A stretch of DNA of 64,000 nt from positions 1-64,000 of the forward strand of contig JAJRZS010000046.1 of NCBI GenBank assembly GCA_024275135.1, in the 5' to 3' direction. The position numbers were made by a program, and so were the translations under genes. Shown here piece after piece: positions 7,681-14,936 of this stretch. Each line of letters opens with the position of its first letter. Within the stretch, counting starts at the first letter, position 1. This stretch comes from Planctomycetota bacterium. Its GTDB lineage: Bacteria; Planctomycetota; UBA1135. The notes beneath the pieces were generated by a model. That model did no database searches. It was not told the origin of the DNA and was given only the letters and a program-made list of their open reading frames with translations.

Positions 7681-8382
7681 ATGGTCGAAACCCCTTCGCC
7701 CAAACAAGTCGCTGGAGAAGCTGCGGCAGCCCATGTCCAATCCGGGATGATTCTCGGCCTGGGAACTGGAAGCACGGTGGCGTTTTTTTTGGAAGCCCTG
7801 GCCGCGCGCATCCAGGCGGAGGCCCTGGAGGTTTGTGGTGTACCCACTTCGCTGCAAACGGCGGAAAAAGCCCAACAATTGGGGATTCCACTTACCACCC
7901 TGGAGAAAAATCCCGTTTTGGATTTAGTTGTGGACGGTGCCGACGAAGTGGACAAGCACTTTCGTTTAATTAAAGGAGGGGGTGGCGCCTTGTTGCGCGA
8001 AAAAATTGTGGCTGCATCCGCCGCCGAAGTGCTCATCATTGTTGGTGCAGGAAAAATGGTGAAGCGTTTAGGCACCACCTTTTTGTTGCCGGTGGAAATC
8101 ATGCCCTACGGCTACCTGTCTACCCGTGACCGCGTGGCAAAACTCGGCCAGTGTTCCCCCTTTGTGCGCATCACCGAGGCCGGGGAGCCCTTTGTCACCG
8201 ACAACGGCAATTTTATTTTGGACTGCCGGTTTGAAGAAGGCATTAAAAACCCAGAAGCCATGCACGCAACCCTGTCTCAAATTCCCGGAGTTGCCGAGGT
8301 TGGCTTGTTCTTAAACCTTTGCCATCAAGTCATCGAAGGGGGGGAAGATGGCGAAGCCATCCTCCATCAACGGAAATCATGA
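7681..8382 (+). CDS. rpiA: Ribose-5-phosphate isomerase A
   Basis: Interconverts ribose 5-phosphate and ribulose 5-phosphate in the pentose phosphate pathway. It has 233 residues from MVETPSPKQ, which aligns in length with the E. coli start. Visible motifs are LGLGTGST (phosphate-binding loop), LDLVVDGADEVD with the catalytic Asp/Glu region, and IKGGGGALLREKIVA, which carries the active-site Lys and Arg. An in-frame ATG at 7666 would add five residues. The stop overlaps the next start by 4 bp (ATGA). The two products are not in the same pathway, but the coupling suggests one operon. Confidence 0.93.
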   Translation: MVETPSPKQVAGEAAAAHVQSGMILGLGTGSTVAFFLEALAARIQAEALEVCGVPTSLQTAEKAQQLGIPLTTLEKNPVLDLVVDGADEVDKHFRLIKGGGGALLREKIVAASAAEVLIIVGAGKMVKRLGTTFLLPVEIMPYGYLSTRDRVAKLGQCSPFVRITEAGEPFVTDNGNFILDCRFEEGIKNPEAMHATLSQIPGVAEVGLFLNLCHQVIEGGEDGEAILHQRKS

Positions 8383-8975
8383 AAGAGCTTTACCAACTTT
8401 CAATCGAGGAATTGGAGCAGCGCTTGTTGGATCAAGCAGGCTCCACCTGGCCACCCATTGACAAGGCTTTAGAAATGGCCAAAGCGGCCCACCAAGGACA
8501 AGAGCGCAAAGGGAGTGGCGAACCCTACATTGCACATCCGCTGCGCACGGCGCTTTTGCTGTTGGAAGTTGCCGAGCAAAAACACAATGCGGCCGTTGTA
8601 TGTGCTGGTCTAGTTCATGATGTGGTGGAAGACACCAAGCTAAGCGCGAATGATGTCGAAGACGAGTTGGGGCCGCAGGTTGGCGACTTGGTCCGCGCGC
8701 TCACCCTCCCTCCGCGCCGGGATGGAGAATCCAAATTCGATCGCAATATGCGCTATTTGGAAAATTTGCGCTGGGAAGGGCGCGATGTGCATATTGTTAA
8801 AAGCGCGGATCGGCTCGACAACATCTTTACTATGGAAGGAGCCTTTACCCCAGAACGTCGTGCGGAATATTTGCGCGAAACCGAAGAAGGTGTTCTGCCA
8901 CTAACCCTGGCATGTAACACCGCCTTGTATCACGCGCTGAACAACGCCCTAGCAGAAGCGAAAAACGCCTCCTAA
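8379..8975 (+). CDS. HD-domain (p)ppGpp hydrolase-like protein (small SpoT/MESH1 type)
   Basis: A protein of 198 residues with a single HD domain related to the hydrolase half of RelA/SpoT and to stand-alone small alarmone hydrolases. In order: GSGEPYIAHPLRTALLL gives the first metal His, LVHDVVEDT carries the HD pair and ED, and KSADRLDNIFTME carries the conserved Asp and Asn. No synthetase, TGS or ACT domain is present. The expected role is Mn-dependent removal of pyrophosphate from (p)ppGpp or a related nucleotide, but this is inferred from the fold. It begins on the rpiA stop codon and is followed by prfB. Confidence 0.75.
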   Translation: MKELYQLSIEELEQRLLDQAGSTWPPIDKALEMAKAAHQGQERKGSGEPYIAHPLRTALLLLEVAEQKHNAAVVCAGLVHDVVEDTKLSANDVEDELGPQVGDLVRALTLPPRRDGESKFDRNMRYLENLRWEGRDVHIVKSADRLDNIFTMEGAFTPERRAEYLRETEEGVLPLTLACNTALYHALNNALAEAKNAS

Positions 8976-9001
8976 AATCTTAGCCCGTTTCCCCCGATAC
9001 G

Positions 9002-10100
9002 ATGAAAGAAAGCCTCGACCGCGCAACCGAATTAGAGCGTCGCCTGGAACAAATTCGGGGGCGTCTTTGACTACGCCAAACATTGCGTTCATAAAAAAGA
9101 GCTAGAAGAGGTGATGTCGCAAGGGTCGTTTTGGGACGACCAAGAGGCGGCGCAAAAGGTGATTGCACAAATGAAGCAAGCGCGGGCGGTCACCGACCCC
9201 ATCGACGAAGCGGCAGAAGCGCTTGAAGACATTTCTATGCTCGTGGAGCTTGGCGCCGAGGGTGAGGTTGAGGATGTGGCGGAAGATCTCGCGGAAGCCC
9301 TGCAAGTGGCCGAAGAGAAACTCGATGCCTTAGAGTTTCAAGTCATGCTTGGGGGTGAGAACGATAACCGCAACGCGTTTTTATCCATTCAGGCGGGCGC
9401 AGGCGGGGTCGACGCCACCGACTTTGCAGAAATGCTCATGCGTATGTATTTGCGCTGGGCCGAAGAGCACGAATTCGAGGTGGCGGAAATCGAACTGTTG
9501 ACCAACGACGAAGGCGGTATCCGGCATACCACACTGTTGTTCCGCGGGCCCTACGCCTATGGCAAACTCAAAGCCGAGCGCGGCGTGCATCGCTTGGTGC
9601 GCATCTCACCCTATGATGCCCAAGGGCGTCGGCACACCTCTTTCGCCGCAGTTGAGGTGATGCCGGAGTTTGAAGACGAGGGTGAAATCGACTTGGACAT
9701 GTCGGAAGTGCGCGTCGATACCTACCGCGCCGGTGGCGCCGGCGGGCAGCATGTCAACAAAACAGATTCGGCGGTGCGGATGACGCATTTGCCGACCGGC
9801 ATTGTGGTGCAATGCCAAAACGAGCGCAGCCAACACAAAAACCGCGGAATTGCGCAACGCATGCTTGCGGCCAAGCTGTTTGAGCTACGCGAGCGGGAAC
9901 GCGACGATGAGCTGAAATCCATGTATGGCAACCAAGGTGAAATTGCTTGGGGCTCGCAAATCCGTTCCTACGTTCTCCACCCATACCAGATGGTGAAAGA
10001 CCATCGCACAAACTTCGAAGTGGGCAATGCCCAATCCGTCCTCGATGGCAACATCGATTCCTTCATTGAAGAATACCTCCGTTCTCGAGCAAGCCGCTAA
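9002..10100 (+). CDS. prfB: Peptide chain release factor 2, with programmed +1 frameshift
   Basis: RF2 ends translation at UGA and UAA. Zero-frame translation from ATG 9002 gives 22 residues and hits TGA at 9068-9070. Skipping T9068 continues as DYAKHCVHKKELEE and runs to 10100. The joined product is 365 residues, the same as E. coli RF2. The GGQ peptidyl-hydrolysis motif is in RAGGAGGQHVNKTDSAVR. RISPYDAQGRRHTSFA and the basic AQRMLAAKL tail are typical. It sits between the HD-domain gene and purH. It is autoregulated: low RF2 at the internal UGA favours the shift. Confidence 0.95.
9057..9070 (+). promoter_or_regulatory. RF2 programmed frameshift site
   Basis: The GGGGG run (9057-9061) acts as an internal Shine-Dalgarno, CGT is the spacer, then CTT-TGA-C at 9065-9071. 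The spacing between the G-run and the slippery CTT is the same three bases as in E. coli prfB. The ribosome slips from CTT to the +1 TTT and reads GAC. Confidence 0.93.
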
Positions 10101-10104
10101 CACC

Positions 10105-11625
10105 ATGTCCAGCGATCGAATCCCTGTCCGCCGCGCTTTGCTTAGCGTGTTTTACAAAGATGGCATTGTTGAGCTAGGCCAAGCCCTCGCCGCCGCCGGC
10201 GCCGAACTGTTGTCCACGGGTGGCACGCGCAAGGCTCTGCTGGAGGCGGGGCTGGAAGTCATTGAGGTGTCGGAATACACAGGCTTTCCAGAAATGATGG
10301 ATGGGAGAGTGAAAACCTTGCATCCGAAAATTCATGGCGGTTTGCTGGCGCGGCGCACGGATGCAGCTCATTGCGCAGCCATGGAAGAACATGGAATTGG
10401 TGCCATCGATATGGTGGTGGTGAACCTCTACCCGTTTGAGGAAACGGTTGCAGGCGGGGGAACAGAGGCGGAGATCATTGAAAAGATCGACATAGGAGGT
10501 CCGTCGATGTTGCGCTCGGCGGCAAAAAATCACGAAAGCGTGGCCGTTCTTTGTGACCCAGCCGACTACGCAAGCGTGGCGGAAGAAGTTGCTGCTGGCG
10601 GCACCACCATGGCGACGCGGCAACGCCTGGCGGCCAAAGTTTTTGCCCGCACCGGAGAATACGATACGGCGATTGCGCGGTGGTTTGCAGAACGAGAAGG
10701 TGGCGGCTTGCGCTATGGCGAAAACCCGCACCAAAAGGCTGGGTTCTTCCCGGATCCAACCCCGCGCGGCTTAGGCGCAGCCCAAGTTTTGCCGGGTGGC
10801 AAGGAACTTTCTTACAACAACTGGCTAGATTTAGACGGCGCCGTATCTGCGGTCAATGATTTGCCCCCGAACTCGGTAGTGGTGGTGAAACATACCAACC
10901 CATGCGGTGCCGCCTTGGGCAAAACTTCGGCCGAGGCTTTGGCGCGCGCTTGGGACGGCGACCCGCTGTCTGCCTTTGGCTCCGTGATTGCCGTCCATGG
11001 CACCCTGGATCTTGCTTGCGCGGAGTTTTTGGCAGGGCCTGGGCATTTTGTGGAAGTGTTGGCGGCGAAAGCTTTCGACCCAGCTGCGGTTGAGCATTTG
11101 CGCAACGGCCCCAAGTGGGGCAAAAATTTGCGCATGGTGGAAGTGCCCGACATAGGCTCCCCGCGCCAACAACAAGAAGCGCGCCGCGTTTGGGGGGGCA
11201 CTTTGGTGCAGAGCTCCGACAATCTCAGTGGTTTTGATGCCGAACTTCAAGTGGCAGGCCAAGTGCCGATGCCAGCGGGCAAAGAAGCCGATTTGCGCCT
11301 GGCTCAAACTTTGGCCAAGCACTTGAAATCCAACAGCATTTGCTTGGTTAAAGACGGCATGTTGGTTGGAGCTGGTGCTGGGCAAATGAGCCGCGTGGAT
11401 TCTGCTGAAATCGCGGTGAAAAAAGCCGGCGACCGCGCCCAAAGTGCCGTCGTTGGCAGCGACGCCTTTTTTCCCTTCCCCGATGGCCCCGAGGCTTTGG
11501 CAGAAGCCGGCGTGGTTGCTATTGTGCAACCCGGGGGCTCCATGCGTGACGACGAAGTTACGGCAGCTTGCGACGCGCGCGGAGTTTGCATGATTCACAC
11601 CGGCACTCGACATTTCCGACATTAA
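10105..11625 (+). CDS. purH: Bifunctional AICAR formyltransferase / IMP cyclohydrolase
   Basis: Catalyses the last two steps of IMP synthesis. It has 506 residues from ATG 10105. The N-terminal MGS-like cyclohydrolase domain shows STGGTRKALLEAG, VSEYTGFPEMMDGRVKTLHP and DMVVVNLYPFEET. The transformylase domain shows GENPHQKAGFF, KHTNPCGAALG (with the catalytic Lys-His pair) and SNSICLVKDGMLVGAGAGQMSRVDS. The end, FPFPDGPEALAEAG ... QPGGSMRDDEV, is canonical. Its stop shares a base with the start of the nuclease gene that follows. No frameshift or loss is seen. Confidence 0.96.
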   Translation: MSSDRIPVRRALLSVFYKDGIVELGQALAAAGAELLSTGGTRKALLEAGLEVIEVSEYTGFPEMMDGRVKTLHPKIHGGLLARRTDAAHCAAMEEHGIGAIDMVVVNLYPFEETVAGGGTEAEIIEKIDIGGPSMLRSAAKNHESVAVLCDPADYASVAEEVAAGGTTMATRQRLAAKVFARTGEYDTAIARWFAEREGGGLRYGENPHQKAGFFPDPTPRGLGAAQVLPGGKELSYNNWLDLDGAVSAVNDLPPNSVVVVKHTNPCGAALGKTSAEALARAWDGDPLSAFGSVIAVHGTLDLACAEFLAGPGHFVEVLAAKAFDPAAVEHLRNGPKWGKNLRMVEVPDIGSPRQQQEARRVWGGTLVQSSDNLSGFDAELQVAGQVPMPAGKEADLRLAQTLAKHLKSNSICLVKDGMLVGAGAGQMSRVDSAEIAVKKAGDRAQSAVVGSDAFFPFPDGPEALAEAGVVAIVQPGGSMRDDEVTAACDARGVCMIHTGTRHFRH

Positions 11626-12542
11626 TGGCTACCCAACAATTTCAATGCGAGCTTTCCTGGTCTGCGAGCCGGGCCAAAGAGTTTGAGCGCTGTCGGCGTG
11701 AGAACTGGTTTAGCCGGTATGCCTCTTGGGGCTGGTGGACAGAGCGGCCGCGTGGGGAAAAGCACCAAATCATGGTGCACAAAAACCTCACATCTCTACC
11801 GGCCTTTGCCGGAGATTGCATGCACCGTGCCATTGAGCGCTGGTTTCAGCTCAAAAGAGAAGGCACCGAAATGCAGGCTAACGAGCTGTATGAGGAGGCT
11901 GTGGAATTGTTTCGAGAAGGTTGGCGGCAGTCGGCTGGCGATGGTTGGCAAGCAAAGCCCAACAAATCCACTCACCTTTTCGAGCATCAATATCGAATAC
12001 CGATTCCCAAAGAGCGCACCGAAGCCGCGCGCAATTTGTTGGAAAAATGCTCGGTTTACTTTTTGCAAGCTCCAGAAATTGAGCCCGTGCGGGAAGCGCA
12101 CCCTGACAGCTGGCGGTCTTTGGAAACCATGGACTCCTATTTGTTTTTAGGCACCAAAATTTATGCAGTGCCAGATTTTGCTTATATGGATGGAGAGATT
12201 TTGCATATTTGGGATTGGAAAACTGGAAAGCCACGCGAAGACGACCTCTTTCAACTGCATACTTACGCTCTTTACGCCTGCGAAAAATGGTCGGCCGATC
12301 CGGGAAGCATTGTCTTGCATGCCGCCTATTTAGGCGAAGGGAAGGTGCAATCCATTCCTGTCGACCTCAATCGTCTCTCGCAAGTCCAAGATAAAATGAC
12401 GGCAAGCATTCGCGAAATGATGGACGTTCATTACGACCCCGACGCCGACGATTTGGTGATGAGCAATTGGCCCGCGTCTCCGGAGCGCCAGAAATGCAGC
12501 TGGTGTCGGTTTCGGAGCCTTTGCGCGGATGCCGCCAAGTAG
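11625..12542 (+). CDS. PD-(D/E)XK nuclease with Cas4/AddB-like Fe-S cysteines
   Basis: A RecB-family nuclease of 305 residues. The nuclease core shows YAVPDFAYMDGEILHIWDWKTGK, with the Asp and the D-x-K of the PD-(D/E)XK site, and a downstream QLHTYALYA helix. Four cysteines are placed as in Cas4, AddB and RecB-like proteins: one near the N-terminus (EFERCRRENW) and CSWCRFRSLC at the C-terminus. An Fe-S cluster is therefore likely. It is not near the CRISPR locus and has no helicase partner nearby. The start shares the A of the purH stop (TAATG), and the longer upstream frame lies inside purH. The substrate is unknown. Confidence 0.75.
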   Translation: MATQQFQCELSWSASRAKEFERCRRENWFSRYASWGWWTERPRGEKHQIMVHKNLTSLPAFAGDCMHRAIERWFQLKREGTEMQANELYEEAVELFREGWRQSAGDGWQAKPNKSTHLFEHQYRIPIPKERTEAARNLLEKCSVYFLQAPEIEPVREAHPDSWRSLETMDSYLFLGTKIYAVPDFAYMDGEILHIWDWKTGKPREDDLFQLHTYALYACEKWSADPGSIVLHAAYLGEGKVQSIPVDLNRLSQVQDKMTASIREMMDVHYDPDADDLVMSNWPASPERQKCSWCRFRSLCADAAK

Positions 12543-12580
12543 AAGCATCGTTGTACACTTAGAGTGCTAAACTCCGCGGC

Positions 12581-13879
12581 ATGGAATCGCTTCTCTCAGG
12601 CCTTCTACAGCCCACCAATCAAGGCTTTTCCTGGCGGGAATTTGCTAATTCCGACGCCGCCGACCTACTCGTCACCTGGGTTGGAGTCCTCCTTGGGGCC
12701 TGGCTGGCAAACTTTATTGCCAAGCGTGTCATTCTTCGTGGGGTGCATGCTTTGGTCGGCCGTACCAAGGCACAGTGGGATGATCAGCTCGTTAAGCGCG
12801 GCGTTTTCCACAAACTATCCCACTTAGCTCCGGCCTTGGTTTTTTACTACACGGCCACGGAATTGTTCCCTGGCGACGAGCGTACCGTTTGGAGCAACCT
12901 TTTGATGCGTCTGGCAACGGTGTGGATGATTTTTGCTGGCGCGCGCTCTTTGGCTTCCTTTTTGGATGTGCTGGTGGACCTTGCGCAAAGGGACGACAAA
13001 ATTCGCGGCAAACCTCTGCGCAGCTACGCCCAAGTAATCAAACTTCTATTGTGGCTAACCGTTGGAATTGTGGGCGTCGCCACCATGATGGATAAATCCC
13101 CGATGGCTTTACTCACCGGGCTTGGCGCGATGACGGCCATTATTTTGTTGGTATTCAAAGATTCCATTTTGGGTTTTGTCGCCAGCATTCAAATGGCGGG
13201 TTATGACATGGTGCGCGTTGGTGACTGGGTAGAGATGCCTAAATATGGAGCCGACGGCGATGTCATCGAAATCAGCTTGAACACGGTCAAAATCCAAAAC
13301 TGGGACAAAACGATTTCTACCGTGCCAACCTATGCTTTCATGAGCGACAGTTTCAAAAACTGGCGCGGCATGGCGGAGTCGGGAGGCCGACGCATCAAGC
13401 GGGCCTTGTCCATTGATATGCGTAGCGTGCATTTGTTGGAAGACGAAGACATCCAAGCCTTGCGCAAAGTGCAATACATTGATGCTTATTTGCAGAAAAA
13501 ATCGGAGGAAGTCGCGGCGTGGAACCAAGAGCATGGTTTTGATTTGGATTGCCCAGTAAACGGTCGCCGCCTAACCAATCTCGGCACCTTCCGCGCCTAT
13601 GTGGAAAGCTATTTGCGCAACCATCCGCAGATCCACAAAGACATGACCTTCCTCGTGCGCCAACTTCCGCCGTCTGCCGAAGGTGTGCCGATTGAAATCT
13701 ATGTGTTTAGTTCCGAACAAAGGTGGGCGCATTACGAAGCCATCATTGCCGATATTTTTGACCATTTATTGGCGGTCCTTCCAGAATTTGGTTTAAGCGT
13801 TTATCAACGACTCAGCGGAAGCGATATACAAAGGGCGTTAAAGGAAGTTGGAAATAAAGAATTTTTAAGAAACCAGTAG
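12581..13879 (+). CDS. Mechanosensitive ion channel, MscS family (YbdG/MscM-like)
   Basis: A protein of 432 residues with about five membrane segments (roughly 27-47, 83-98, 108-130, 148-168, 175-205). The pore-lining TM3 region (GLGAMTAIILLVFKDSILGFVASI) and the following beta domain (VRVGDWVEMPKYGADGDVIEI) are the MscS signature. The cytoplasmic C-terminal domain has the extended insert seen in YbdG-type channels. It would open under membrane tension and release osmolytes. It stands alone, about 38 bp after the nuclease gene. Confidence 0.88.
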   Translation: MESLLSGLLQPTNQGFSWREFANSDAADLLVTWVGVLLGAWLANFIAKRVILRGVHALVGRTKAQWDDQLVKRGVFHKLSHLAPALVFYYTATELFPGDERTVWSNLLMRLATVWMIFAGARSLASFLDVLVDLAQRDDKIRGKPLRSYAQVIKLLLWLTVGIVGVATMMDKSPMALLTGLGAMTAIILLVFKDSILGFVASIQMAGYDMVRVGDWVEMPKYGADGDVIEISLNTVKIQNWDKTISTVPTYAFMSDSFKNWRGMAESGGRRIKRALSIDMRSVHLLEDEDIQALRKVQYIDAYLQKKSEEVAAWNQEHGFDLDCPVNGRRLTNLGTFRAYVESYLRNHPQIHKDMTFLVRQLPPSAEGVPIEIYVFSSEQRWAHYEAIIADIFDHLLAVLPEFGLSVYQRLSGSDIQRALKEVGNKEFLRNQ

Positions 13880-13995
13880 AAAGAGCCTTACTAGTCTTGT
13901 TAGGGTAATCGGCCTGGGGGCATGGCCTCGGCCCCTTGCCCTTCTTTATGGCATCGGCCTTCCGTCACTGCCAACCCCCGAAACAGACAGTCCCC

Positions 13996-14262
13996 ATGGG
14001 AATGTCAGGGGAGTGGTGTCGGATGATGGCGGGTACTGCTTCGGCGGGTATTGGTTTGATGCAGCTCCTCTTTTCCGTTTGGGTAGGCGGCTTTTTCAGT
14101 CTGTTTTTGGCCGGCGAATTGTGGAGCGGCGTGGCTTTGCGGAAAGCAAAACGCGAGCTTGGCGCAAGGTGGAAATCTCACCCGCCGCGTGGTTTGATGC
14201 TCAGCCACGGCGTTTTGTTCGGCTGCACCTTGTTGCAGGGTTTGCGCTTGTTCGTGGACTAG
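13996..14262 (+). CDS. Small hypothetical membrane protein
   Basis: An ORF of 88 residues from ATG 13996 (the frame is open to 13936). It has a hydrophobic stretch (GLMQLLFSVWVGGFFSLFLAGELW) and a second one (MLSHGVLFGCTLLQGLRLF). Between them is a basic loop. No domain is recognised. The same DNA reads open in a second frame continuous with pdxH, so coding is not certain. No clear ribosome-binding site was seen. It may be a real two-helix protein or just a shadow frame. Confidence 0.35.
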   Translation: MGMSGEWCRMMAGTASAGIGLMQLLFSVWVGGFFSLFLAGELWSGVALRKAKRELGARWKSHPPRGLMLSHGVLFGCTLLQGLRLFVD

Positions 14263-14274
14263 CGATAAAGCTAC

Positions 14275-14297
14275 GCAGAGGAGACAATCTCCTCTGC
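14275..14297 (+). promoter_or_regulatory. Perfect 10-bp hairpin touching the pdxH start codon
   Basis: GCAGAGGAGA (14275-14284), a three-base loop CAA, and TCTCCTCTGC (14288-14297), with the pdxH ATG at 14298. The left arm contains GAGGAG, a good Shine-Dalgarno sequence, which would be hidden in the stem. No T-run follows, so it is not a classical terminator. Confidence 0.55.
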
Positions 14298-14936
14298 ATG
14301 GATTTAAGCGACCTCCGCCGAGAATACACCCAAGCAGGGTTGCGTCGTGCGGACATGCATGCCGACCCAATGCGCCAGTTTGAGCTTTGGTTTCAGCAGG
14401 CTTGCGATGCCGGCCTGGGCGATCCAAGTGCTTTCAGTTTGGCTACCGCTTCCGCTACCGGTGAGCCGACTGTGCGCACGGTTTTGCTGAAGTTGTTTGA
14501 TCGTCGTGGCTTTGTTTTTTTTACGAACTACGCAAGCAAGAAGGCACAACAAATTGCCGAGAACCCGAAGGTTGCCATGCTGTGTCATTGGTTACCCCTC
14601 GAGCGGCAAGTAAAGATTACGGGCGTTGCAGAAAAAATATCTACCATCGAATCAATAAAATATTTCGCCACGCGGCCACGGGGAAGTCAACTCGGGGCGT
14701 GGATTTCCCCACAAAGTTCGGTCATCAGCTCCCGCCGTTTATTAGAAGGAAAACTACGCCAAGCCATGGAAAAATTGGCTGGTGGTGAAGTACCAATGCC
14801 CGAACAGTGGGGCGGCTATCGGATTATTCCAAACAGCTTGGAGTTTTGGCAAGGCCGCGAAAACCGTCTCCACGACCGCCTGCGTTACCGACGCGACGAT
14901 CGTGGAGATTGGGTTTTAGAACGTTTGGCGCCCTAG
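14298..14936 (+). CDS. pdxH: Pyridoxamine/pyridoxine 5'-phosphate oxidase
   Basis: FMN enzyme that makes pyridoxal 5'-phosphate in synthesis and salvage. It has 212 residues, the usual length. Visible are EPTVRTVLLKLFDRRGFVFFTNYASKKAQQI, the FMN-binding core, then LERQVKITGVAEK, RPRGSQLGAWISPQSSVI and the C-terminal EFWQGRENRLHDR, with the substrate-binding Arg and His. The start is chosen because the family begins with LRREYTQAGL, as here. The frame upstream to 14013 is open but not homologous. It converges with the gene on the minus strand, with a 4-bp overlap. Confidence 0.94.
   Translation: MDLSDLRREYTQAGLRRADMHADPMRQFELWFQQACDAGLGDPSAFSLATASATGEPTVRTVLLKLFDRRGFVFFTNYASKKAQQIAENPKVAMLCHWLPLERQVKITGVAEKISTIESIKYFATRPRGSQLGAWISPQSSVISSRRLLEGKLRQAMEKLAGGEVPMPEQWGGYRIIPNSLEFWQGRENRLHDRLRYRRDDRGDWVLERLAP

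Noticed and set aside
7681-8382. The frame of rpiA extended to 7336.
   Set aside because: The extra region is antisense to feoA and does not match the RpiA N-terminus.
11625-12542. The Cas4-like nuclease as part of a type II-B CRISPR system.
   Set aside because: It lies more than 6 kb from cas9, is coupled to purH, and the Cas9 size and gene order are II-C. Only a loose in trans link is conceivable.
13880-13995. A GC-rich inverted repeat after the MscS gene as a terminator.
   Set aside because: The arms (GGGGC and GCCCC) are short and no T-run follows closely.
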